Part shown: positions 1-7,836 of the stretch, piece by piece
Layout: every line of letters begins with the position of its first letter
Position numbering within the stretch: the stretch's first letter is position 1
Source of the DNA: CALCKU01 sp964534845
Lineage (GTDB): Bacteria; Pseudomonadota; Alphaproteobacteria; Caulobacterales; Maricaulaceae
DNA length: 64,000 nucleotides
Direction: 5' to 3'
Assembly: GCA_964534845.1 (NCBI GenBank)
Contig: CAZHPV010000006.1
Location: 13,590-77,589 of the forward strand
Notes under the pieces: model-generated
What the model was told of the DNA's origin: nothing
The model's database searches: none
The model's input: only the letters and a program-made list of their open reading frames with translations
Position numbers and translations under genes: made by a program

Positions 1-20
1 CCTTTAGGCTGTTTAACCCC

Positions 21-41
21 GCATATTCTCTCCTAATATGC
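21..41. promoter_or_regulatory. Inverted repeat upstream of the RTX gene
   Basis: A 7-bp inverted repeat (GCATATT at 21-27, AATATGC at 35-41, 7-nt spacer) lies about 70 bp before the RTX start codon. No T-run follows, so it is not an obvious terminator; it could be an operator. The gene has a clear AGGAG ribosome site at 101-105. Confidence 0.3.
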
Positions 42-111
42 GTATGGCCTGACATTTGCGATGTCTGTTTCAAATGTATCAACTCGGTACATAAATTAGC
101 AGGAGTCTTGA

Positions 112-2121
112 ATGTTAGGTTTAACAAATAATGTAAATGGCGCCATTGTTGGCTCTAATGATACCGATGATACTTTGATTGGCGGCGGGGAAGATAATGC
201 CTTCTTCGTAGGCCGTGGAACCGATTTTGTCGATGGTGGCGGGGGAAATGACGTCTTAAATGTAGACGGTGAAGTTATTGAATGGACGTTTACCCAGCTT
301 GCCAATGGCAATGTACTTATGACCCATCCGACATGGGGTGCCAATACGCTCGCAAATATCGAATCTATCTTCTTTGCGCGCTCTGGTACAACAATGAGCG
401 TTCAAGATGCTATTGATGCGACAGCGGGTCTGCCTGATCAAAGATTGGACAGCGATAATGTGATTAACGGCACAGACGGGGATGATTTTCTGTTTGCGAG
501 TGTTGGTATTCAAGGCCTTTACGGTGGTGTCGGGAATGATACTTTTGACGGTGATGCCGGTAATTTTAATCAAGTGAATTATGACGGTATCAGATCAGAG
601 TTTTCAATAGTCGATAATGGCGACGGGTCTATCACTGTGTTTCACCCGATCTGGGGAACAGATACATTGTCTAATATTGATGCCCTTGTCTTTACGGGTC
701 GCGAGCCTGGTGTAGACGGAGCTGAACAAGGGGCATTTGAGTTCTTGTCGGTAGACGATATCGATTTTGATGACTTTATTCCAGAGCCGGCACCGGAACC
801 CACACCGGAGCCTACTCCAGAACCGACGCCAGAGCCTACTCCAGAGCCGACACCGGAACCCACTCCAGAGCCGGCACCGGAACCCACTCCAGAGCCGACA
901 CCAGAACCCACTCCAGAGCCGACTCCTGAACCCACTCCAGAGCCGACTCCTGAACCTACTCCAGAGCCGAATGATGAGGGTGTCACCTCATTTTTCGGGA
1001 CTGATCAAGATGACTTTATTCTTGGTACGAACGGGGACGACAACTTCTTTGGCGGAAACGGCAATGATGACATATCTGGCTTTGCGGGAGAAGATGTGCT
1101 GTTTGGCGGAACGGGTAATGACATCCTCTTTGGTGACGATGGCGCAGACTCGCTCTTTGGTGAAGACGGCGACGATGCCTTGTTCGGGGGAAGAACTGGT
1201 GATTTCTTAACTGGCGGTGCCGGCGATGACATTCTCTCAGGTGGTAATGGTTTTGATGATCTCTTTGGTGATAGCGGTAATGACTTCATTGAAGGCGGCA
1301 ATGGCCAGGACTTCCTAAACGGCGGAACGGGTAATGATTTACTACTCGGCGATAGCGGAGCAGATACTCTCTTCGGTGAAGATGGTAATGACACGTTCAA
1401 CGGCGGTGCAGGTAATGACTATTTCGTCGGCGGTAACGGCGCAGACACCTTTGTCTTTGACACGGGCTCTGGGTTTAACCGTATCGAGGACTTCCATACG
1501 GAACAAGGTGATAGACTTGACCTCACCGATTTCGGAATAACCAATTTTGATGACTTAAACCTTGTTGAACAAGACGGTACAGTGTTTGTCTTCTTAGACG
1601 AGAACACGTCTGTTGAGCTAACAGGTGTAACAAGCATTTCAGAACTTGACCAAAGTATTTTGTTCACGGATGGAGCGCCAGTAGAGCCGCCAGCGCCAAG
1701 TGACCCAGGACCGACAGGTCCGCCGCAATCCGTTCCAGGCACTGAGGCGGCTGACAACTTGATTGGTAGCAACTTAAATGACTTCCTAAACGGCGGTGCT
1801 GGTGATGATACACTTGATGGCGGTGCTGGAAATGACATTCTGCTTGGCGGTCAAGGGAATGATCTGTTGATCGGAAATGAAGGTGCGGATGTTTTCGCCT
1901 TTGACTCTGACTCCGGGTTTAGCCGAATTGCGGATTTTAATCCTGAAGAGGGTGATATCATTGATCTCTTTGGTACTGAACTCGTAGATTTTGCTGATAT
2001 AAACCTTGTCGAGGACAATGGGGTTGTCTTTGTCTATATTGATGAGGATACGAGTATCGAGATAACGGGTTTTTCGAGTATAGATCAGCTCAATATTGAA
2101 AGTGATTTCTTTGTCGGGTAA
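112..2121 (+). CDS. RTX (hemolysin-type calcium-binding repeat) secreted protein
   Basis: A 669-residue, strongly acidic protein without an N-terminal signal peptide, as expected for type I (ABC) secretion by a C-terminal signal. Residues 1-215 hold two copies of a degenerate module, each ending in a HPxWGxxTLxNI motif (72-83 and 178-189). Residues 224-286 are a Pro-Glu-Pro-Thr repeat linker. Residues about 295-445 and 543-592 carry nonapeptide GGxGxDxLxG repeats that would bind calcium in a beta-roll. Two similar C-terminal modules (443-518 and 590-669) follow the repeats and resemble the domain after the RTX roll in serralysin-type proteins. No enzyme domain is visible, so adhesion, matrix or surface-layer roles are guesses. 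No type I exporter genes lie in the window. The start ATG has an AGGAG site 6 bp upstream. Confidence 0.85.
   Translation: MLGLTNNVNGAIVGSNDTDDTLIGGGEDNAFFVGRGTDFVDGGGGNDVLNVDGEVIEWTFTQLANGNVLMTHPTWGANTLANIESIFFARSGTTMSVQDAIDATAGLPDQRLDSDNVINGTDGDDFLFASVGIQGLYGGVGNDTFDGDAGNFNQVNYDGIRSEFSIVDNGDGSITVFHPIWGTDTLSNIDALVFTGREPGVDGAEQGAFEFLSVDDIDFDDFIPEPAPEPTPEPTPEPTPEPTPEPTPEPTPEPAPEPTPEPTPEPTPEPTPEPTPEPTPEPTPEPNDEGVTSFFGTDQDDFILGTNGDDNFFGGNGNDDISGFAGEDVLFGGTGNDILFGDDGADSLFGEDGDDALFGGRTGDFLTGGAGDDILSGGNGFDDLFGDSGNDFIEGGNGQDFLNGGTGNDLLLGDSGADTLFGEDGNDTFNGGAGNDYFVGGNGADTFVFDTGSGFNRIEDFHTEQGDRLDLTDFGITNFDDLNLVEQDGTVFVFLDENTSVELTGVTSISELDQSILFTDGAPVEPPAPSDPGPTGPPQSVPGTEAADNLIGSNLNDFLNGGAGDDTLDGGAGNDILLGGQGNDLLIGNEGADVFAFDSDSGFSRIADFNPEEGDIIDLFGTELVDFADINLVEDNGVVFVYIDEDTSIEITGFSSIDQLNIESDFFVG
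781..969 (+). repeat. In-frame tandem repeat coding for a PEPT linker
   Basis: Imperfect 12-bp units (ccagagccgaca-like) encode an uninterrupted (PEP[TA]) run, residues 224-286 of the RTX protein. Third positions vary, so the run is under protein-level rather than pure DNA-level constraint, but it is a likely site of copy-number change. Confidence 0.85.
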
Positions 2122-2144
2122 TAAACGTCAATTATAAAATTTGT

Positions 2145-2174
2145 AAGACACTGCTTAGGCAGTGTCTTTTTTTT
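2145..2174 (+). terminator. Rho-independent terminator of the RTX gene
   Basis: A 10-bp perfect stem (AAGACACTGC at 2145-2154, GCAGTGTCTT at 2159-2168) with loop TTAG is followed by an 8-T run. It starts 24 bp after the RTX stop codon, making the RTX gene monocistronic. Confidence 0.92.
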
Positions 2175-2321
2175 GTCTGCGTTTAGTAGTTAAGGGGCGA
2201 TGGGCTCCTCAACGAACCCTCTAGTTTTGTATAGGCCGTTTTTAAATATGTCGCTTGCCATAAGGTCAGGATAAGATAGCCTTAGAGATGCGACCCGTAA
2301 GGTCTATGAGGAAACGCCCAA

Positions 2322-3701
2322 GTGCCACAGAAAGATAAACTGGATTTGACACAGGGAAAGGTGTCTTCTCACATATTACGCATGCTCGGCCCGTCCAGTC
2401 TGGCAATTGTGGCACTGCTGTCTGCGGGCATAATTGATACGATTTATCTGGGCCATCTTACCAATCCCGATATACCCAATATGGGAGTCTTAGCCTTAGC
2501 CGCTGTCGGCTTTGCCTATCCGCTAACATTTATCGGTAATAGCGCCAATATTGGGTTGGGCGCGGGAACCTTATCAGCGGTCTCTCGCGCGATTGGGCGC
2601 AAAGATATAGAACAAGCCAAAAGACGCGGAACAGCGGCCATGATGCTAGCCGTTAGTTTTATGCTGATCATTATCAATGTCATGCTTTTGATTTTGCCAA
2701 ACTTACTCGACCTTTTGGGTGCGAAGGGGCAGATAAAAGAATTGGCACAGAGCTATTTACGTATCACCTTGCCGGGGCTGGTTATTATGTCAATGACAAG
2801 CCTGTGCGCCAATATATTACGGGCGCGCGGAGAAGCCGCTTTGCCGAGTTCATTTATGATCGTCAATGCGCTGGTGAATATTATCCTCGACCCGCTTCTT
2901 ATTTTTGGAATTGGGCCTTTTCCGCGCTTAGAGGTAGAGGGAGCCGCTTTGGCGACCTTTATCGGATATTGTGCAAGCTCCATTTTCGCTCTTTATGTTG
3001 TCTGTTGGCGCAGGCGGGCCATTGCCTTTTCAGGCATGACATTCGGGTCTATCAAACGGGCGTGGGGCGTTGTTGCCCGTGTGGGATTACCCGCTGCCGG
3101 AACGAATATAATTGTACCTATCGGCGCAACCATTGCTGTGGCGATCATCGCCCGCTTTTTAACCATAGAAGATGTCGCCGCCTTTACCGTTGCGGGACGC
3201 GCCGAAATGCTTTCCGTTGCCTTGCTTTACGCGCTTTCGGCCTGCATCGGCGCTGTGACAGGACAAAACGGGGGCGCGGGTCTGTCTGGGCGCGTGCGCG
3301 ATACCTTCAAATTCTGCTATTTTATTTGCATAATGTGGGGCACATTTTCCGCGATTGTACTGGCCTTGTTTGCCGGCCCTATCGTTTCGGTGTTTACGGT
3401 CGATACATTGGTTATTTCCAAAGCCAAAGCCTATTTTTATATCGTACCCATAACTGTATTTGCGTATGGGTTTGTCTTTGTCAGCGCTGCAGGCCTGAAT
3501 GCTCTGGGGCGTCCGTTATACGGCCTTTGCTACACAATCATAAGGTCGATCATTCTTTATGTCTTATGCATTTATATAGGTGTGCAGCTACACGGTCTGA
3601 CTGGGGCGTTTATCGGGATAGCTTTTGCTAATCTTGTCTCGGGTCTTACGGCCTATCTGTGGACGATGCGCCGCGCGCCCATGAGTGCAAATATTCGTTA
3701 G
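2322..3701 (+). CDS. MATE family multidrug/Na+ efflux transporter
   Basis: A 459-residue inner-membrane protein with about 12 hydrophobic segments arranged as two MatE halves. It begins with the family-like pattern DLTQGKVSSHILRMLGPSSL before the first helix, and length matches the family (440-480). MATE proteins export cationic drugs or metabolites by H+ or Na+ antiport; the substrate cannot be told from sequence. The start is GTG, with GAGGAA about 9 bp upstream; the nearest ATG lies far downstream inside the first half. It is transcribed alone after the RTX terminator. Confidence 0.85.
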   Translation: MPQKDKLDLTQGKVSSHILRMLGPSSLAIVALLSAGIIDTIYLGHLTNPDIPNMGVLALAAVGFAYPLTFIGNSANIGLGAGTLSAVSRAIGRKDIEQAKRRGTAAMMLAVSFMLIIINVMLLILPNLLDLLGAKGQIKELAQSYLRITLPGLVIMSMTSLCANILRARGEAALPSSFMIVNALVNIILDPLLIFGIGPFPRLEVEGAALATFIGYCASSIFALYVVCWRRRAIAFSGMTFGSIKRAWGVVARVGLPAAGTNIIVPIGATIAVAIIARFLTIEDVAAFTVAGRAEMLSVALLYALSACIGAVTGQNGGAGLSGRVRDTFKFCYFICIMWGTFSAIVLALFAGPIVSVFTVDTLVISKAKAYFYIVPITVFAYGFVFVSAAGLNALGRPLYGLCYTIIRSIILYVLCIYIGVQLHGLTGAFIGIAFANLVSGLTAYLWTMRRAPMSANIR

Positions 3702-3788
3702 TCCTTGATTGTTATTGATGGGTGCCGAGTTTACGCCGTTTCAAGCTATGTCTTGAGCTATCATCTCATACTCGGTAAGTCTTAGGCT

Positions 3789-4703
3789 ATGAAACGTGTT
3801 TTTACAGTGACGTGTAGCGCTCTCATTATAATGGGGTGTCAGGGTTCAGATGCCGACACGGATAAAGCAAAACGGGTCGGGGTAAATTCAGAATGTTTAA
3901 CGTCGCCCTCGCCTCCGCCGGTTAAACTGGCGGCGCAAACGGATTTCCAATTGGGAAGTCCAGAAGGAGGGTATCCGGAAGAGGCTCCGCGTCTGGCAAG
4001 TTTTCCGGCTTTTGATATTGACGCAACGGAAGTTACCAATGCGCAATTTGCCAAATTCGTCCAAGAGACGGGTTATATCACTACAGCCGAGAAACCCCAC
4101 ATAGCGAGCGGACAGCCGGCAGGCGGGGCTGTTTTTAAGCCGCCGCGGGCCGGTCAAGCGGGGTGGTGGCAATTTATCGCGGGTGCGCATTGGCGCGCTC
4201 CGGAAGGTCCGAACTCGTATATAAAAGGGCGTGAGCAAGATCCTGTTGTGCAAGTCTCATTAGCGGACGCAAAGGCCTATGCGCAGTGGGCTGGGCGCGC
4301 TATTCCAAATGAAGCCCAATGGGAATATGCCGCGCGGGCAGGGGTGCGGACACCTTATATGTGGGGCAGTGAAGACAAACAAGATGTGAGCACAAAGGCG
4401 GCTAATATTTGGCAGGGGGCCTTTCCCCTTGAAAACACAGGGGAAGACGGTTTTGTCGGCCGCGCTCCTATTGGCTGTTATCCTTCAAATGCATATGGGC
4501 TTTATGATATGATCGGCAATGTTTGGGAATGGACGCTAACGCCATTTGAGCTCAGCCCGTCTAAAATTGATTATGCGATTAAAGGGGGATCGTTTTTATG
4601 TGCACCGAATTATTGTGTGCGCTACCGCGCACCGGCCCGTCAGCCGCATGAGCAGGATTTTTCGACCAATCATATTGGATTTCGCACAGTGTCAAAACCC
4701 TGA
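3789..4703 (+). CDS. Formylglycine-generating enzyme family lipoprotein (SUMF1-like)
   Basis: A 304-residue protein with a type II signal peptide (lipobox IMGC, Cys17) and an FGE-sulfatase domain from about residue 50 to the end. Family landmarks: ATEVTNAQFAKF at 79-90, AxxYAQWAGRxxPxEAxWEYAARAG at 161-185, YGLYDMIGNVWEW at 236-248 and KGGSFLCAPNYCVRYRAPAR at 265-284. The two cysteines C271 and C276 match the spacing of the copper-binding catalytic pair in human and bacterial FGE, which convert a sulfatase or phosphonate-hydrolase cysteine to formylglycine. Many family members (EgtB-like and others) lack this pair, so true FGE activity is plausible. The signal peptide places it in the periplasm, unusual for bacterial FGE. 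No sulfatase gene lies in the window. Confidence 0.8.
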   Translation: MKRVFTVTCSALIIMGCQGSDADTDKAKRVGVNSECLTSPSPPPVKLAAQTDFQLGSPEGGYPEEAPRLASFPAFDIDATEVTNAQFAKFVQETGYITTAEKPHIASGQPAGGAVFKPPRAGQAGWWQFIAGAHWRAPEGPNSYIKGREQDPVVQVSLADAKAYAQWAGRAIPNEAQWEYAARAGVRTPYMWGSEDKQDVSTKAANIWQGAFPLENTGEDGFVGRAPIGCYPSNAYGLYDMIGNVWEWTLTPFELSPSKIDYAIKGGSFLCAPNYCVRYRAPARQPHEQDFSTNHIGFRTVSKP

Positions 4704-4731
4704 GACGGCTCGTTTGGATAGACCTGTTAAA

Positions 4732-5487
4732 TCAGGCCGGAAACTCTTTATAAAAATATGTTTTGCCCCTCTGATAAGAGTGGAAAATACGGGGCGGGGC
4801 GGAGGGCAGGGCTAAATATTGTTCGAGTACTTGTAACATCATTTTCGTGGCGCGTTGCAAATCCAGTTTTCCAATCTCGTCAAATGAGAACCAATCTACA
4901 TTTGACAATTCTGCGCTATCGGAAATTGGCGGCGGCGTGCCAGTTAAATGTTTTACAAAAAACCATGTGTCGTAACGCCTATGGCGGTGAGGCGGGGTAA
5001 CGGCGCGTCCAAAAACTTCTATCCCGCTTAGATCAGCGATCTGTCCCTGGTCATGTAAAGCCTGCCAGCCCGCATTTTTCATATTGCGTATTGTGTCTTG
5101 AGGTTGTCCCAGAATAAGACTTGTTTCTTCAAAGGTCTCCCTTATGGATGCCAGCACAATAGCGCGGGCCTTGCGCGGATTATAAGCGGCCTCCAAAATG
5201 GTCTCTGTTCGCGGGGATAAATCCCCTATATAGGGAGCATAACTGTCAGCGCGCTCAACCCGCCCGCCCGGAAAAACGAAAACGCTGGGCATAAAATCAT
5301 TTTTCGAGCTGCGTTGGCCCATTAAAATTTTAGGCTTGTCTTTTGGCCCTTTTAACAAAACAATAGTCGAGGCAATGCGCGGACGTGGAGCCCGTTTAAG
5401 CGCTAGGCGGCGCGCCTTTTCTTCCGCATTCATAATAATTTTGCCGGGAATGACTATTTCAGTTTTCGAGGGCGTTTTCATGCTCAT
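4732..5487 (-). CDS. Nudix hydrolase, NUDT19-like
   Basis: A 251-residue cytoplasmic Nudix protein. The box is split: FPGGRVERADS (about residues 73-83) is separated from REXXEE (IRETFEETSLILG, about 120-132) by an insertion of some 30 residues, as in the NUDT19/RP2-type group, some of which hydrolyse acyl-CoA or CoA. It ends 28 bp from the FGE stop codon, convergently, and begins 18 bp after the RNase R stop, so the two are probably cotranscribed. The start used is the first ATG (a second ATG lies two codons in); neither has a strong ribosome site. Substrate unknown. Confidence 0.8.
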   Translation of the reverse strand: MSMKTPSKTEIVIPGKIIMNAEEKARRLALKRAPRPRIASTIVLLKGPKDKPKILMGQRSSKNDFMPSVFVFPGGRVERADSYAPYIGDLSPRTETILEAAYNPRKARAIVLASIRETFEETSLILGQPQDTIRNMKNAGWQALHDQGQIADLSGIEVFGRAVTPPHRHRRYDTWFFVKHLTGTPPPISDSAELSNVDWFSFDEIGKLDLQRATKMMLQVLEQYLALPSAPPRIFHSYQRGKTYFYKEFPA

Positions 5488-5505
5488 AAATCTCGTTTAT
5501 TTTAG

Positions 5506-7776
5506 TTATCGTCGTCTCGACCGGCTACCTTTTTTTGCCCCGAAAGGACGGTTATTGCGCGAATGGCCGCCCCTGCGAGCGGTTCCGCGTTTCGGTTTGG
5601 GGCCTTTTTCAGGTTTTGTCAGCATTTCAAAAATCAGACTGCCGGTTATACCATCTGCTTCTTTTAGCCGAACCTCTACCTGACGCCCAAAGCGGTATCT
5701 ATTACCCGTATCCGCCCCGATCAGGGAGCGGGATTTTTCTTCAAAGACATAATATTCATTGCCCAGATCACGCGCAATAATCAATCCGTCTGCCCCCGTT
5801 TCATCCAGTGTGATAAAGAGTCCGAATTTTGTGACCCCGGTTATGCGTGCGCTAAACACCGCGCCAATCCGCTTTTCCAAATAGCGGGCAATATAGCGAT
5901 CTTTAGCGTCCCGTTCCGCGCTGGCAGCGCGGCGTTCCATATCGGAAATATGTTCCGAAATTTCTTTAAGGCGGGATTGTTCGCGTTTTGTTGTTCCGTC
6001 ATCTCCCAGATCAAATGTCGCAATAAGGGCGCGGTGCACAACAAGGTCTGCATAACGGCGAATTGGGGATGTAAAATGGGCGTAATGGGTCAGGTTAAGT
6101 CCGAAATGCCCTTTTGGCTCAGGCCCGTAATAGGCTTGGCTCTGAGAGCGTAGAACCGACATGGAGATAATGTCCGTCATATCCATTTTGCGGGCTTTTT
6201 CCATAAGCAGGTTAAAGCGGCGCGGGCTTACTTTCTCTCCGAGTGAAAATTTCAGACCAAGGGGCGGTAAAAATTCGGACAGGCTTTGGAGTTTTTCGCG
6301 GGCAGGAGGTTCATGCACCCTTACAATGGTTATTGCGTTTTTTTCAAAGAGGGCTTCAGCGGCTGCAACATTGGCTTGAACCATAAATTCCTCGATGAGT
6401 TTATGGGCATCGAAACGCTCACGCAGGCTAACTTTGGTGACCTCGCCTTTATCATTCACATGCACGCGGCGTTCTGGAAGCTCTATATCAAGGGGTGCGC
6501 GCGCCTCTCTAGCGCCTCGCAAGGTTTTATAAGCCGCAAAAATATCGCCAAGTATAGGCATAACAGGCTGGGCCGCGTCTCCGGGCTGACCGTCAAAGCC
6601 TTCTTGGGCTTGTGCATATGTCAGTCGGGCATGGGAGCGCATAATCCCGCGGGTAAATCTATGGGTGCGTTTTTTCCCGCTTCTATCAAATATCATTTTT
6701 ACCGCCATACAGGCCCGGTCTTCATGCGGGCGTAGGGAGCATAAATCCGAAGACAGTTCATGGGGTAACATCGGCTCCACCCGGTCTGGCAGATAGACCG
6801 AATTTCCGCGCATTTCCGCGGCTTTATCAAGCGGGCTATCCGGTGTTACAAAGGCGGCGACATCGGCAATAGCGACCCAGATAATCCAGCCGTCTTTGTT
6901 TTTTGGGTCTGTGTCGGCACAGGCATAGACCGCATCGTCAAAGTCCTTGGCATCTGCCGGGTCTATTGTAATCAGGGGTAAGTCTCGCAAATCTTCGCGT
7001 GCGCCTGAGAGGGTTGGTAGCTTTAAATTTTTGGCCTGTTCAATGACAGCGTCTGGAAATCCAATCGGAATATTATGGCTTTTAAGTGAAATCAGGCTTG
7101 CAGCTTTCGGCCCGTCTGCGGGTCCTAAAACATCCGTAATTTCAGCGATACGGTCATAGCGGTTTTTATTACGATTTTTGGCGCGAAACATGACCAATGT
7201 TTGCGCGCCGCCCCTGTCGGTTGTGTCGGTTATCTCATCGGGTAGGCGTGAGGGCCGGTATTCTTGGCGCGCTTTTTTATCAACGGGCTTTATAGCCCAT
7301 CCGCGCCCGTCCTTATATAATATGCCCATATGCTGACTGGGGCCGTCACCCAGTTTCTTCATGACAGAGGCGATAATAAAGCCGTCTTTTTCTTTGATAC
7401 GGCAAAGGACGCGTGCGCCGACGCCAATTGTCGCCGGTTTTTTGTGCTTCGAGCTTTTAACAGGGGGGCCTTCGCGCACGATCAACTTTGGCGGTTCGCC
7501 GTCTCCTTTATAGGGTTCAGGCTCACCAATCATATCACCTTGGTCGTCCAGACCTGTTACGCGAATAACCATAACGGAGGGTAAGGCGCCGGCCTCCCTA
7601 TAGGTTTTTTTTGACGATAAAATCAGGATGCCATCATCCACCATTTCACGCAAAAGCTGGCGTAATTCGCGCCTGTCTTCACCTTTTATATCCAATCGAC
7701 GGGCGAGGGATTTTCGGTCAAGACGGTCAGGAAATTCGCGTATTGTGTTTAGTAATATGTCGCGTGAAAGACCCAT
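5506..7776 (-). CDS. rnr: Ribonuclease R
   Basis: A 756-residue 3'-to-5' processive exoribonuclease. An N-terminal winged-helix region (1-60) and cold-shock/OB domains precede the RNB catalytic domain, whose metal-binding aspartates are visible in DPADAKDFDDAV (D272, D278, D280, D281). An S1 domain covers roughly 640-715 and a Lys/Arg/Gly-rich tail follows, as in other RNase R proteins that degrade structured RNA and act with trans-translation. It lies between topA (60 bp upstream) and the Nudix gene on the same strand, a common alphaproteobacterial order. Confidence 0.95.
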   Translation of the reverse strand: MGLSRDILLNTIREFPDRLDRKSLARRLDIKGEDRRELRQLLREMVDDGILILSSKKTYREAGALPSVMVIRVTGLDDQGDMIGEPEPYKGDGEPPKLIVREGPPVKSSKHKKPATIGVGARVLCRIKEKDGFIIASVMKKLGDGPSQHMGILYKDGRGWAIKPVDKKARQEYRPSRLPDEITDTTDRGGAQTLVMFRAKNRNKNRYDRIAEITDVLGPADGPKAASLISLKSHNIPIGFPDAVIEQAKNLKLPTLSGAREDLRDLPLITIDPADAKDFDDAVYACADTDPKNKDGWIIWVAIADVAAFVTPDSPLDKAAEMRGNSVYLPDRVEPMLPHELSSDLCSLRPHEDRACMAVKMIFDRSGKKRTHRFTRGIMRSHARLTYAQAQEGFDGQPGDAAQPVMPILGDIFAAYKTLRGAREARAPLDIELPERRVHVNDKGEVTKVSLRERFDAHKLIEEFMVQANVAAAEALFEKNAITIVRVHEPPAREKLQSLSEFLPPLGLKFSLGEKVSPRRFNLLMEKARKMDMTDIISMSVLRSQSQAYYGPEPKGHFGLNLTHYAHFTSPIRRYADLVVHRALIATFDLGDDGTTKREQSRLKEISEHISDMERRAASAERDAKDRYIARYLEKRIGAVFSARITGVTKFGLFITLDETGADGLIIARDLGNEYYVFEEKSRSLIGADTGNRYRFGRQVEVRLKEADGITGSLIFEMLTKPEKGPKPKRGTARRGGHSRNNRPFGAKKGSRSRRR

Positions 7777-7836
7777 AGCGTTCTATGGTGGCGTTTGCGG
7801 ATTTTAGCAAGGGTCAGACCTGTGCAAGCTTTAGGT

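Noticed and set aside
642..986. Minus-strand ORF coding a GVGSG-type repeat within the RTX gene
   Set aside because: It is the antisense reading of the PEPT repeat; no ribosome site and no family match, whereas the plus-strand frame is a clear RTX protein.
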